Assembly (NCBI RefSeq): GCF_014695575.1
Contig: NZ_JACJOO010000006.1
Span: 62,001 to 126,000, forward strand
Origin: Leptolyngbya sp. FACHB-8
Lineage (GTDB): Bacteria; Cyanobacteriota; Cyanobacteriia; Elainellales; Elainellaceae
DNA: 64,000 nucleotides
Direction of reading: 5' to 3'
Made by a program: the position numbers and the translations under genes. Shown one piece after another: positions 50,724 to 59,698 of the stretch. Under the pieces are notes generated by a model. The model made no database searches and had not been told where the DNA came from. It saw only the letters and a list, made by a program, of their open reading frames with translations. Position 1 is the stretch's first letter. Each line of letters begins with the position of its first letter.

Positions 50724-52340
50724 ATGGCTCACCATCGGATTCATACTATTCCACATAAGACGTTGGGGTTGGGCCTGGGGCTAATTCTGCTGGTATGTGG
50801 GCTTTGGCTTACCTGGATGGGTCATCTGCATCATGTTCCTACGGAAATAATTCGAGTTACGCGAAAGCCAGATCAAATCTTGGTGGCTCGGCTGTACCTT
50901 CCTTCCCAGGCGATCGCTCCTTATCCTACCCTGATGCTATGGCATGGCGTCAATTGTACGAAGGAAACGATGGAGCCCCTGGCGGTCGAGCTGGCTCGAC
51001 AGGGAGTTGCTGTGATTGCCGCCGATGCCGGTGGGTTTGGCGAATCTTACCCCCGCAGCTATAGCGAAGACGAGAATTTAGCGGATGCTCGGGCGATCGC
51101 TGCCTACATGCAAGTCAATCCTGGCCGCTTTGACCCTACTCGCATCGGCGTCGCTGGCCATTCTATGGGCGGTGCCACCGCTCTAGCTTTAGCCAATGAA
51201 AACAGCCAGATTATGGCAACCCTGGTTCTCGGCATGAGTGCCGACATCACCCGCCATCTGCCCCCAAACCTGTTTCTCGGTACGGGACTCTATGAGCAAT
51301 TCCATACGCCACGTATGATGCGTTTGATGATGTATCAGGGAACTGGGCAGGCTGTCCAGGCCCAGCTTTACGGCAATTTTGACCAAGGCACTGCCCGCAA
51401 ACTGGTTATCTCGCCAACCTCAGATCACATGATGGAACCCTTTGATGCAATTCTCATCCAGGAATCCGTTAGATGGGCACAACAAGCTTTTGATCTTCAA
51501 ACTCCCCCTCAACGCTTGATCATGCCTCGCTTCATGTTAGGGCAATGTCTGCTCCTAGTAGGTAGTGTATTAGCCGTGAGCTACGGGCTACAGGGTAATC
51601 TGTATGGTCAGAAACATCCTCGTCTGGTTGCCGCAGGTTGTGTTGCAATCACACTTCTCGTATTGCTTTCAGGGATGACAGGCCACATCCCTGAACGACT
51701 GACAACGGATCTGATTCTCCTGGCATCAATACTGTTTCCCTTCGCTCATTATGCTATTCACTATCCCATCCAACTGACTTCCTTTCTTCGCATTACAGGT
51801 CTCTATATTCTCTTAATTTTGCTTGCCTATACGATAGTGGCGATCGCCGTTTGTAGCCCCCATTTAATCGCTCACCCGCCCTTGCTCCTCGGCTTACCCT
51901 CCTTCATCCTGCACATGCCGATCGCCCTTCTCTACTCTCGAATGCAGGAGTTAAGAGCAGCCCTATTTCCAGTTTATAGCAATGCAGTCGTGCCCGGTTG
52001 GGGCCTGCTATTCCTATTTCTGCCAGATCTAATCAAACCGGGTATTGTGATCCATGCTACGACCCGTGTAGCGATAAAGACTGCTTTCTGGTTGCGGCAA
52101 CCCCTACACTTCCAATGGCAAGAGCGGCCGTCAGCTCGTTCATTACAACTCCTCGGCGGTTTGATTGTCTTGCTTCTAATTGTTCTCTATCAACAAGTAC
52201 AAACAGGGGCCTTTTCTCTAGAAAATGCTGGTGCTGCCGGGAAACTCCTGGTGCTGATGGCAATTCTGCCTGCATTGTTGGTTTTGGGAATGATGCGATC
52301 GCCCTTCTTTCAAAAAATTGAGTACCAGTGCTGGCACTGA
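50724..52340 (+). CDS. Alpha/beta hydrolase with C-terminal membrane domain
   Basis: About 538 residues from ATG 50724 (AGGA about 8 nt upstream); an in-frame ATG at 50691 would add 11 residues. One N-terminal TM helix (GLGLGLILLVCGLWLTW), then an extracytoplasmic-looking hydrolase domain: MLWHGVNCTKE, nucleophile elbow GHSMGGATAL, and a SDHMMEP segment with the likely catalytic His. From residue ~280 onward there are about six to seven TM helices. Substrate unknown; the hydrolase plus polytopic membrane tail suggests a lipid or envelope substrate (inference). Confidence 0.88.
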   Translation: MAHHRIHTIPHKTLGLGLGLILLVCGLWLTWMGHLHHVPTEIIRVTRKPDQILVARLYLPSQAIAPYPTLMLWHGVNCTKETMEPLAVELARQGVAVIAADAGGFGESYPRSYSEDENLADARAIAAYMQVNPGRFDPTRIGVAGHSMGGATALALANENSQIMATLVLGMSADITRHLPPNLFLGTGLYEQFHTPRMMRLMMYQGTGQAVQAQLYGNFDQGTARKLVISPTSDHMMEPFDAILIQESVRWAQQAFDLQTPPQRLIMPRFMLGQCLLLVGSVLAVSYGLQGNLYGQKHPRLVAAGCVAITLLVLLSGMTGHIPERLTTDLILLASILFPFAHYAIHYPIQLTSFLRITGLYILLILLAYTIVAIAVCSPHLIAHPPLLLGLPSFILHMPIALLYSRMQELRAALFPVYSNAVVPGWGLLFLFLPDLIKPGIVIHATTRVAIKTAFWLRQPLHFQWQERPSARSLQLLGGLIVLLLIVLYQQVQTGAFSLENAGAAGKLLVLMAILPALLVLGMMRSPFFQKIEYQCWH

Positions 52341-52407
52341 AGCTTCATAGGGCTTCACTTTGAATGAGGTCTACGAAATAGGGCGTGCTTTAACTCGGGT
52401 TTAAACG

Positions 52408-52444
52408 GTAGTTTTTTCGAGCGAGAAGCGCCCGAAAAAACTAC
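52408..52444. terminator. Hairpin, family B, between convergent genes
   Basis: GTAGTTTTTTCG pairs perfectly with CGAAAAAACTAC; the centre pairs partly. Located between the hydrolase gene and the convergent HEAT-repeat gene. Confidence 0.85.
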
Positions 52445-52486
52445 GTTGAAAGTTTAGCAAAATGGGTCGAGGGAATGGCGCTTAAC

Positions 52487-53134
52487 TCAGGTTCCCAGAC
52501 GGCCTAAAGCTGCGGCTGCCTGCCCACGTACCTCTGCGCTTGCATCCTGACTCAGGTGCTGTAGATGGGCTAAAACCTCGTCTCGTCGTGGGCCTTGCAG
52601 ATGTGTTGCCAATTCTCCCAGAGCTGACGCGACAGCAGTTCGTACCATGTAATCTGGATCTTCTAAATGATGCGACAGCCGAGTGATCGCATCTCCTTGC
52701 CCTTCCTGCCCCATGTGGTTAATCTCGTCTAATACGGTCTGGCGATCGCCATGGTTTTGATGAGGCATGGCATCGTCCAGGGGAATGCCTGCCGTATTTC
52801 CAGCACCAGGTTCTGCATATTGTACAGATGGAATTTCAGTGGAATTGTGATGAGGTTCTACCATATCTCGAACGTTTAGAGATGTTGCCAGTGGGGTATC
52901 AATTGTTGGTAGTTCAAGGGTTGGTACGATCAGTGGGGCTGTTTTTGCCGGAGGAGATTCAGGTTGTTCCACGTTGGGTGACGTGGCTGAGGTTGTTGAG
53001 GTTGTTGCTGGGCCGTTGCTCTGGGACTGGCGAGAGGATGTTTGAGCTAGCCGTCGCTGGCCACGTGACCTCATGAGCAGAACGAGCCCGATTGCAAAAA
53101 TCGTTAATCCAACTGTCGTTAACAAATCTTCCAT
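52487..53134 (-). CDS. Membrane-anchored HEAT-repeat protein
   Basis: About 215 residues from ATG 53134 (GGAAA about 6 nt upstream); a Met 12 codons earlier is possible. An N-terminal TM helix (LLTTVGLTIFAIGLVLLM) is followed by a Ser/Thr/Pro-rich linker and, in the last ~80 residues, two HEAT_2-like repeats (DAITRLSHHLEDPDYMVRTA; HLQHLSQDASAEVRGQAAAA). HEAT repeats are protein-protein interaction modules, in cyanobacteria also seen in phycobilin lyase relatives. The specific partner is unknown. Confidence 0.85.
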   Translation of the reverse strand: MEDLLTTVGLTIFAIGLVLLMRSRGQRRLAQTSSRQSQSNGPATTSTTSATSPNVEQPESPPAKTAPLIVPTLELPTIDTPLATSLNVRDMVEPHHNSTEIPSVQYAEPGAGNTAGIPLDDAMPHQNHGDRQTVLDEINHMGQEGQGDAITRLSHHLEDPDYMVRTAVASALGELATHLQGPRRDEVLAHLQHLSQDASAEVRGQAAAALGRLGT

Positions 53135-53330
53135 AGTTTCCGGCCTCAAAGCATGACTAACGCTGCCCACGCCAGATAAACTGCCTCACCTTTGCTTGGG
53201 TGAAACCTGTCTCAGCCAATCATTTACCATTCATGGGTAACGTATTAACTCTATTGCAGAACATTCAACTCCCTAGATGCATCTGACTTATTGAAGAGAT
53301 TTCCACAGTAGTTACCTGATAACCTGCTTA

Positions 53331-53373
53331 AAAAGATTATTGTTTGTGCTTCAATCGCGAACAATAATCTTTT
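53331..53373. repeat. Hairpin, AAAGATTATTGTTTGTG type
   Basis: A stem of about 18 pairs including two G-T, loop of 7 nt. Lies between the HEAT-protein start and the EamA-transporter stop (tandem minus genes), so it may terminate the AraC-EamA transcript. Arm similar to 37843. Confidence 0.8.
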
Positions 53374-53419
53374 CAATGACCTTATCCCTATCCATACGGT
53401 ACGCCCATCCATTGGCTTC

Positions 53420-54343
53420 TCAACGATTTTTAAAGGAGGCAGTAAATCGTTGAGGCATTGATAGCATTAAAATTCCAGTGAGTATTAGTATTGCACCAAT
53501 GATACTTAATAAAGGCAAGTATTCATGGAGAAAAAGGGCGGCGATCGCAGCAGCAAAAATTGGTGTCATTAAGTTTAACGTTGTTGTTAGAACAGGAGAC
53601 AGGTGTTTCGCTGCATAGCTATAGCAGAGGGTAGGAACGACGGTTGAGAGAATACCGAGGCCCCAGGCGATCGCTAACATATCAGGTTGAACGAGGGCAT
53701 TGAGATACTGAGGTGTTGCAATCAGGGTAATTGGTAGTGTGATAACTGAACCAAGTGCAAATGTGATGAAAGCTACAAGAAGTGGATTGAGTAGAGGATG
53801 ATTGATAGATTGGAATTTGAATAACGTTGCGTAAGTAAGCGTAACGATTGCAGACAAAAAAGCGAAGAATAAACCTGTTAAGTAAGTTGTTATATCACTA
53901 CTATGTCCTTGTAGCTTGGGCAAAACAAACAGCACTAAGCCTCCAAACGACGTTATCGCTCCAATTCCTTCCATCGCAAGGATAGGTTTTTGCGAGAGAA
54001 CTTTGACCGTAAGTCCCAGTAGAGGGGCAAGTCCAACGATGAGAACGACGTCACTAACAGGAGCAAGTTGAAAAGCTCGTACTGCAAATAAATAGTAAAA
54101 CACCATTAAGCTGGATAACAGAATGGTCTGAGGATTGCGCACTAAACTGCGTAACTCTAATTGTAGGGAACGACGCATGATGAGAATAGGAAGGGTCGCC
54201 AGTAAGGCAATAACCAAGCGAACCGTCAATATTTCGAGGGTCGTGAACTGTGGCATTAGTTTGATAAACGTTCCTGTCAATCCCCAGCCCAGGGCTGCAA
54301 GGCAACCAGAACCAAGGGCAACAACGCGAGTAGAGCCTGACAT
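53420..54343 (-). CDS. EamA-family (DMT) transporter
   Basis: 307 residues with ten hydrophobic segments in two repeats, characteristic of EamA drug/metabolite transporters (LGWGLTGTFIKLMPQFTTLE at the N-terminus; IFAAAIAALFLHEYLPLL near the end). Exports or imports an unknown small metabolite. It follows the AraC-type regulator by 24 bp on the same strand, which therefore probably controls it. Confidence 0.9.
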   Translation of the reverse strand: MSGSTRVVALGSGCLAALGWGLTGTFIKLMPQFTTLEILTVRLVIALLATLPILIMRRSLQLELRSLVRNPQTILLSSLMVFYYLFAVRAFQLAPVSDVVLIVGLAPLLGLTVKVLSQKPILAMEGIGAITSFGGLVLFVLPKLQGHSSDITTYLTGLFFAFLSAIVTLTYATLFKFQSINHPLLNPLLVAFITFALGSVITLPITLIATPQYLNALVQPDMLAIAWGLGILSTVVPTLCYSYAAKHLSPVLTTTLNLMTPIFAAAIAALFLHEYLPLLSIIGAILILTGILMLSMPQRFTASFKNR

Positions 54344-54367
54344 GATTGTTTTCCAACGATATTGTGT

Positions 54368-55204
54368 TTAAAGTTCAGCTTTTAGCTGTGCTCGGTATTG
54401 CCCCGGTGTTACTCCAACCCAAGCTTTGAAGGTTTTTGTAAAGTGGCTTTGATCATTAAATCCCAGCTCAACAGCTAACTGTGCTAGTGAAGAGCTTTGC
54501 GAGAGGCGAGACTTTGCATGGGCAATGCGAATGTGTGTCAAATAGGCATGGGGAGGTAAGCCAACAGATTCACGAAAAATGCGGTTTAAGTGGAACGGGC
54601 TTCGATCGCAGAAGTTTGACAAGTCTTCTAAGGTAAGGTTTTGGCAGTAATAGGTGTGTAAATATCTCTTTATTTTCTGAACGAGCTGGTGATCTGGTTT
54701 ATCGGTATGCTTGTTTGCTGCTTTATCAATAGCATGGCGCGCAACCAAAGTCTGAAGAATGGTCAGTAAACGTGTTTCTAGCTCCATACGATCGCTCATT
54801 GTCGATTGTTCTAATCGACAATGGAATTGTGCTAACTGCTGGAAGAGCGGGCGATCGCGAATGACAGGATTGGCAAAGAACGGTACTGACAGAGGTTGCT
54901 GGTCATTTCTGTTGAACCATGGCTGAAAGAGATAAGTGGGTGGATAGATAACCTTAAAACTCCAACCGGCATCAACGGCAGCCCAATTACTGTGGCCCTC
55001 GTCAGGCTGTAGGACAACAATGCTACCTGTGGGTGCGATATGGGTCTCGCCCCGATATTTCACGGCTTCAACCCCACTGATAATAATGCCAATGCAAAAT
55101 TCTTCATGCACGTGGCGAGGAAATGTATGGGTTCGGTAGGTAGCGTGAAGTACTTCTAGATTGGTAAGCACTGGCGATCGCCAAACTTTTGCTTGTTCAG
55201 TCAT
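54368..55204 (-). CDS. AraC-family transcriptional regulator
   Basis: About 278 residues from ATG 55204; a Met six codons earlier is in frame, and neither has a clear Shine-Dalgarno. The N-terminal cupin-like sensor domain includes TFPRHVHEEFCIGIIISG and GSIVVLQPDEGHS; the C-terminal domain has LEDLSNFCDRSPFHLNRIFR and LAQLAVELGFNDQSHFTKTF, two AraC HTH motifs. Forms an operon with the EamA transporter. Confidence 0.92.
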   Translation of the reverse strand: MTEQAKVWRSPVLTNLEVLHATYRTHTFPRHVHEEFCIGIIISGVEAVKYRGETHIAPTGSIVVLQPDEGHSNWAAVDAGWSFKVIYPPTYLFQPWFNRNDQQPLSVPFFANPVIRDRPLFQQLAQFHCRLEQSTMSDRMELETRLLTILQTLVARHAIDKAANKHTDKPDHQLVQKIKRYLHTYYCQNLTLEDLSNFCDRSPFHLNRIFRESVGLPPHAYLTHIRIAHAKSRLSQSSSLAQLAVELGFNDQSHFTKTFKAWVGVTPGQYRAQLKAEL

Positions 55205-55321
55205 GGCACAGTAGGGCGGCAACGTTCATCATAATAGGCTGCATTAATCCTTCTGTCTTGTAAAATCTTGCGGTCATGATGCACGCTCAGGGTCTGTCAC
55301 TATCATTTCTCTAGCTTGCTC

Positions 55322-55370
55322 TAAGGGTTGTTTCTTCGTAGTATGCTTTGCACACGAGAAACAATCCTTA
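55322..55370. repeat. Hairpin, family B, reverse orientation
   Basis: About 19 pairs with small bulges and a TTT loop (GCTTTGC). Its right flank AAAGCAGACTCTAG read in reverse matches the left flank of the copy at 2391. It sits in a divergent gap, so does not terminate an annotated gene. Confidence 0.8.
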
Positions 55371-55475
55371 AAGCAGACTCTAGTATTTCAGGGTACCGAT
55401 TTTGACGGAATGGGCAGGGTTTGTCCCATCCATCCTGTCGAAGTCGATGGTCTAAGTGGTACAGCCTAATTAAAT

Positions 55476-55528
55476 ATAAGATCGAAGTTGTGCCGCTTGC
55501 GAAGCAAGCGGCACAACTTCGATCTTAT
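55476..55528. repeat. 25-bp perfect hairpin
   Basis: Arms 55476-55500 and 55504-55528 (ATAAGATCGAAGTTGTGCCG...) are perfectly complementary over 25 bp with a GAA loop in GCGAAGC. Located in the divergent gap. Confidence 0.93.
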
Positions 55529-55911
55529 GAACTACTAAAGAAGTCGAAGTTTTGAATTATGGATTAATAAATAAAAATTTGAGCTTTAAGTATAGTTAGA
55601 TATTTATTGATCTGGATTTAGGCATCAGTTTTATAGATATGTTTTAGGCAAATGGCGAGTTGCCCAACTTAACTAAACCAGAATTCTATGCCAGCTATGA
55701 AACAAGCAGTATAAAATTTTAAATTTTGTGTTTGATTATGCCCATTTATTTAAGTAAAAGTATCGAATATCAAAAAATAAATGAATATATTCTGGATACA
55801 TAAAGCTCAATAAGAGCTGTGGTTTAAGATAAATTACTTGATGGTAATACCTCAATAAGGATGGGCAGACTACAAGCAATAGACCTTTAAATCTTAAGGA
55901 AAATTGCAATC

Positions 55912-56397
55912 ATGGCGACAGCTACCGCAACGCACACGATTCGGCCTGAACTCGGTGATTTTAGCAGTATTGTTTGCTTCAAAGCATTAGTAACGGGAAC
56001 AGAAGAAGCATTAGGAGAAAAAGCGGCTGCAATTGCACTGATCGCAGCTGGGCGCGTTCGGGGTAAGCAATTAGTGCAGGAGTTAGGGATGGCTGAAAAG
56101 CAAGTTAGTTTGGAGGAACTGTCCCAAATTCTTCAAAAGGCATTAGGTTCAGAAGGAACGCGTTTGTGTATTGTAGATAGAATTGTCGATGACAATAATA
56201 CAATTCTAGTTTACTGCCGTGAAACCATTTGCTCTTCAGGTGAAGTTGCTGGTTCACCCCGAAATCTAACGTACACTTTGGGTGCCCTTCAAGGTGCTCT
56301 TGAGCAAGGCTTAGGCAAGCGTTTACGAGGAAAGCAGATTGAATCCATTCTGCGAGGTGGCACTCATGATGTTGTGGCATTTGAGGTGATCTCGTAA
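55912..56397 (+). CDS. Hypothetical protein, possibly V4R-like
   Basis: 161 residues with AAGGA about 9 nt before ATG 55912. No firm family. The end of the sequence (YTLGALQGALEQGLGKRLRG, then GGTHDVVAFEVIS) resembles the C-terminal part of V4R/4-vinyl-reductase small-molecule-binding domains, a weak similarity. It stands alone, with a long AT-rich leader upstream and a terminator-like hairpin downstream, which suggests independent and possibly strong regulation. Confidence 0.75.
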   Translation: MATATATHTIRPELGDFSSIVCFKALVTGTEEALGEKAAAIALIAAGRVRGKQLVQELGMAEKQVSLEELSQILQKALGSEGTRLCIVDRIVDDNNTILVYCRETICSSGEVAGSPRNLTYTLGALQGALEQGLGKRLRGKQIESILRGGTHDVVAFEVIS

Positions 56398-56474
56398 CGT
56401 TATAGGGATCGCAAATCGACTTTATAGGCCGCTTCGTAGGGTGTAAGATGTGACTCATTTCTGATTCTTGTATT

Positions 56475-56535
56475 AAAAGCCAGAAGGGTGATTTTTCTGC
56501 CATGTTGTGACAGAAAGATCACCCTTCTGGCTTTT
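56475..56535. terminator. 25-bp hairpin after the 161-aa gene
   Basis: AAAAGCCAGAAGGGTGATTT... pairs with its partner over 25 bp (one G-T), loop 11 nt. Ends with CTTTT, consistent with a rho-independent terminator, 77 bp after the stop. Confidence 0.85.
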
Positions 56536-56604
56536 GGCTTTAGAAAGATGCAAGATCTGAGTAATGGTACGTTTGAGATAGGCGATCGCCGTTAGGATAC
56601 CCTT

Positions 56605-58179
56605 ATGACTACACACCTAACTCGAGAAAATATTCTCCTTACATTGCAACAGGTTGATGAGTGGGATGTGATTGTGATCGGCGGGGGTGCGACCGGGCTG
56701 GGTGCAGCGGTTGAAGCAGCCAGCCGAGGTTATCAGACGCTTTTACTGGAGAAGTATGATTTTGCCAAAGGGACCTCCAGTCGCTCAACCAAACTGGTTC
56801 ATGGAGGAGTGCGATATTTGGCTCAGGGAAACCTTGCCTTGGTACGAGAAGCTCTACATGAACGTGGGCTGTTACATCGCAATGCCCCCCACCTCGTACA
56901 CAACTTACCCTTGGTGGTGCCCAGTTATGCAGGCTGGTCGCAGCTCTACTACGGTGCAGGGCTGAAGCTCTATGACTTACTTTCAGGGCGATTAAGCTTC
57001 GGTCATAGTCAATTTCTTAATAAACAAAAAACTCTTGAACAGTTGCCGACATTGAATCAAAAAAAACTGCGAGGTGGCATTTTGTACCACGACGGTCAGT
57101 TTGATGATGCACGGTTGGCAATTACGCTAATGCGAACCTTGATTGATCAGGGAGGTGCGGCGTTGAATTATGCTCCAGTGATAGGTTTGATGAAAACTGC
57201 GGGGGCAATCGCAGGTGTGTTTGCACAAGATAGCGAGACACTTAAAACATTTGAGCTAAAAGCAAAGGTTGTTATCAATGCAACAGGTGTTTTTGTTGAT
57301 GATGTGCGTCGGATGGATAATGCATCTGCGCCAACGATGCTCTCGCCCAGCCAAGGAATTCATGTCGTTGTAGACCAACGCTTTCTCCCGGGTCATTGTG
57401 CGCTGATGATTCCTCGTACAGAAGATGAACGAGTGCTCTTCGCATTGCCCTGGCACGGTAAAACGCTCATTGGTACAACGGATACTCCCGTTGAGCAACC
57501 GGAGTATGAACCTCGTCCTCTAGACCATGAGATTGACTTTATTTTACGAACGATCGCCCAATATCTGACGCCTGCTCCTGGGTGGTCGGATGTGCTCAGT
57601 GTGTTTGTGGGACAGCGCCCACTTGTGAAGGCCGATAACATGACATCGACGGCCGCTCTCTCACGGGAACATACAATTTCTGTGTCTGACTCCGGTCTAG
57701 TCACCATTACAGGAGGTAAATGGACGACTTACCGAAAGATGGGGGAGGATGTGGTGAACTCTGCAGTCAAGGAGCGAAAATTACCTCAAAAACCTTCGAT
57801 AACGCGCGATTTAAGGCTTCACGGTTGGACGCAAACTCCTGTTGCTGCTCCATTGGATGTTTATGGCAGTGATGCCAGTCTGATTCAGCAAATGCCCGGA
57901 GCTCATCAATTACTGCACCCTGACTTGCCCTACTCAGAGGCTGAGATCCGCTGGGCTGCTCGCTATGAAATGGCTCGTACGGTAGAAGACGTGTTATCCA
58001 GGAGGACACGATCGCTGCTCTTAAACGCGGCCGCCAGCATAGAGGCTGCGCCCCGAGTCGCAGCAATTCTAGCCAATGAGTTAAATCGGGATGACAGTTG
58101 GCAGAAGGAACAAGTTTCAATGTATCAATCTTTAGCAATGGGCTACAAGCTGAACTCGCCTCAAGAACATCATGTTTGA
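56605..58179 (+). CDS. glpD: Glycerol-3-phosphate dehydrogenase (FAD, GlpD type)
   Basis: 524 residues. FAD-binding VIVIGGGATGLGAAVEAASR, then TSSRSTKLVHGGVRYL, a signature of GlpD. Further markers are GGILYHDGQFDDARL and TTDTPVE, and a C-terminal domain (ITGGKWTTYRKM...). Oxidises sn-glycerol-3-phosphate to dihydroxyacetone phosphate, passing electrons to quinone at the membrane. GTTAGGA about 9 nt before the ATG. Glycerol kinase is not in the window. Confidence 0.95.
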   Translation: MTTHLTRENILLTLQQVDEWDVIVIGGGATGLGAAVEAASRGYQTLLLEKYDFAKGTSSRSTKLVHGGVRYLAQGNLALVREALHERGLLHRNAPHLVHNLPLVVPSYAGWSQLYYGAGLKLYDLLSGRLSFGHSQFLNKQKTLEQLPTLNQKKLRGGILYHDGQFDDARLAITLMRTLIDQGGAALNYAPVIGLMKTAGAIAGVFAQDSETLKTFELKAKVVINATGVFVDDVRRMDNASAPTMLSPSQGIHVVVDQRFLPGHCALMIPRTEDERVLFALPWHGKTLIGTTDTPVEQPEYEPRPLDHEIDFILRTIAQYLTPAPGWSDVLSVFVGQRPLVKADNMTSTAALSREHTISVSDSGLVTITGGKWTTYRKMGEDVVNSAVKERKLPQKPSITRDLRLHGWTQTPVAAPLDVYGSDASLIQQMPGAHQLLHPDLPYSEAEIRWAARYEMARTVEDVLSRRTRSLLLNAAASIEAAPRVAAILANELNRDDSWQKEQVSMYQSLAMGYKLNSPQEHHV

Positions 58180-58214
58180 GCCCTGCACCCGCATTACAAC
58201 AAGCAAGGTTAAAT

Positions 58215-58271
58215 GCCGATGATATAAAAGTGATGCGGCGCTTTGCGCCGCATCACTTTTATATCATCGGC
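58215..58271. terminator. 27-bp perfect hairpin between convergent genes
   Basis: Arms 58215-58241 and 58245-58271 (GCCGATGATATAAAAGTGAT...) are perfectly complementary with a TTT loop (GCTTTGC). Between glpD and the convergent S41 protease gene. Confidence 0.93.
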
Positions 58272-58312
58272 TGATCTGATATTACAGATTAATTTCGTTA
58301 CTGGAAATTTTC

Positions 58313-59578
58313 TTATTGAATAGCTTGAATAGCAGTGGCGATCGCCCGCTCCTTCTGTAGGTCTGCACCTTGAGCATAAGGTATTGAAGCTATTACCTCG
58401 ACATCCGGCCTAACTCCTCGCCCTTCCAATCGTTCGCTTTGATTAATCAACACATCGGCGACTGCGACATAAAGCAAGGTGCCATCCTGCATCAAGAAGG
58501 GACGCCCTGCAACAACGGCCCCAGCGGTTGCTGCTCCCACAAGCGGTCCCACCCGTTCCTGCTGAAACCCATAGGCTAAAATTTCTTTACTGCTGCGGCT
58601 GCCTGCATTAATCAGCATGACAGCAGGCTTGTTCCAGTAGGTCGCATAGGTAAAAGGGTCGCGATCGCGTCCTCGATTGAGAATGGTTAGCCCCTTTCCC
58701 GTGAAAAAGTTGAGGTAGTCAAGATCTCCCCCACCCCAGCCATCTCGTAGATCCAGCACCAGTGCATCTGCATCGTGCAACTTTCCAGACATCAGCTCAT
58801 TCAATAGCGTTTGTTGGTGTGGGTCGGCAGCATTTGACCAGATGTGGACATAACCGATGCGCTTGTTATCCTGTTCGATGATGCTGATGCTATCTTGCTG
58901 TGCCTCCAAAAACAAGGTTGTAGTGTCGAGGACTTGGGGAGTAACACTCACCTCTATCAGGGTATTGGGAGTGCGCCGCACCTGCATCTTGACGGCCTGT
59001 CCTGCTTTGCCTGCAAAGGACTGGATGGGATGAAAGGACGTATTCTCTACCGCTACAATTTCATCGCCTACCTGGAGTCCGGCGATCGCCCCCGGTCTTC
59101 CGTCTAGGACCCCGCTGATAAAAACTTTTCCGTCGATAGTTTGGGTAAAGATACCAATACCAGTATATTCAAACCGTCCATTGGGAAAAAGTTGTCGAGC
59201 GGCGGCAGGTAAATCTCGCATTGAGGGCTGAAAGATGCCCAGCAGTTGATAGTAGGCCGGTTCTTCAGGAGTGTAGAGGTGTGTATGGGAGGTGTGCAGT
59301 TCTGCCAACATGTCATTGATGACAGCGGCCGCTTCAGCCTGGGTTTGGGCTTGCCCAAAGATGGGTTGGTAGTGCGATCGCACCGCATTCCAATCGACCC
59401 CATTGAGGTTGGGGTCATAGAAATTATCCCGTACGGTTTTCCATGCCTCTTCAAATAGCGGAGTTGTTGTGGCTGTTGTGGCCGGAGTGAGCCGTTGCCA
59501 CCCACCCACCGTTACTAGAATGGCAAACATGCCAAGGAGTAGCCAGCGAAGCATCCAGTGAGACCATCTACGACGCAT
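58313..59578 (-). CDS. S41-family protease-like protein with PDZ domain
   Basis: About 421 residues from ATG 59578 (GGGA about 8 nt upstream); a frame extension to 59620 is less likely. N-terminal signal anchor (MLRWLLLGMFAILVTVGGW), then an S41 N-terminal bundle (FEEAWKTVRDNFYDPNLNGV), a PDZ domain (VSGVLDGRPGAIAGLQVGDEIVAVE-like region near residue 160) and the catalytic domain with LVLDLRDGWGG and LINAGSRSSKEILAYG, the Ser-Lys dyad region. Resembles carboxyl-terminal processing or tricorn-like proteases in the periplasm. Confidence 0.9.
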   Translation of the reverse strand: MRRRWSHWMLRWLLLGMFAILVTVGGWQRLTPATTATTTPLFEEAWKTVRDNFYDPNLNGVDWNAVRSHYQPIFGQAQTQAEAAAVINDMLAELHTSHTHLYTPEEPAYYQLLGIFQPSMRDLPAAARQLFPNGRFEYTGIGIFTQTIDGKVFISGVLDGRPGAIAGLQVGDEIVAVENTSFHPIQSFAGKAGQAVKMQVRRTPNTLIEVSVTPQVLDTTTLFLEAQQDSISIIEQDNKRIGYVHIWSNAADPHQQTLLNELMSGKLHDADALVLDLRDGWGGGDLDYLNFFTGKGLTILNRGRDRDPFTYATYWNKPAVMLINAGSRSSKEILAYGFQQERVGPLVGAATAGAVVAGRPFLMQDGTLLYVAVADVLINQSERLEGRGVRPDVEVIASIPYAQGADLQKERAIATAIQAIQ

Positions 59579-59624
59579 GATTTTTCCCGTGGTAATAGCC
59601 CCTATCTTATATCTTTTCAATATG

Positions 59625-59682
59625 AAGCTGTGCCTAGTGTTCTACGTTTCCTGAGCAGGATATAGAACATTAGGCACAGCTT
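59625..59682. terminator. 20-bp hairpin after the REC-kinase gene
   Basis: AAGCTGTGCCTAGTGTTCTA pairs with TAGAACATTAGGCACAGCTT with one G-T, loop about 18 nt. It lies 16 bp 3' of the minus-strand kinase stop and before the S41 gene start, fitting a terminator of the kinase gene. Confidence 0.82.
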
Positions 59683-59698
59683 ACTACTGAGCTAGAAG

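Larger units (their letters stand above)
55205..55911. other. Long AT-rich divergent gap
   Basis: 707 bp between the AraC gene and the 161-aa gene. Contains two palindromes (55322-55370, 55476-55528), then an AT-rich stretch 55530-55910 without genes that probably holds the promoter of the downstream gene and a long 5' leader. No coding sequence recognised. Confidence 0.5.
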
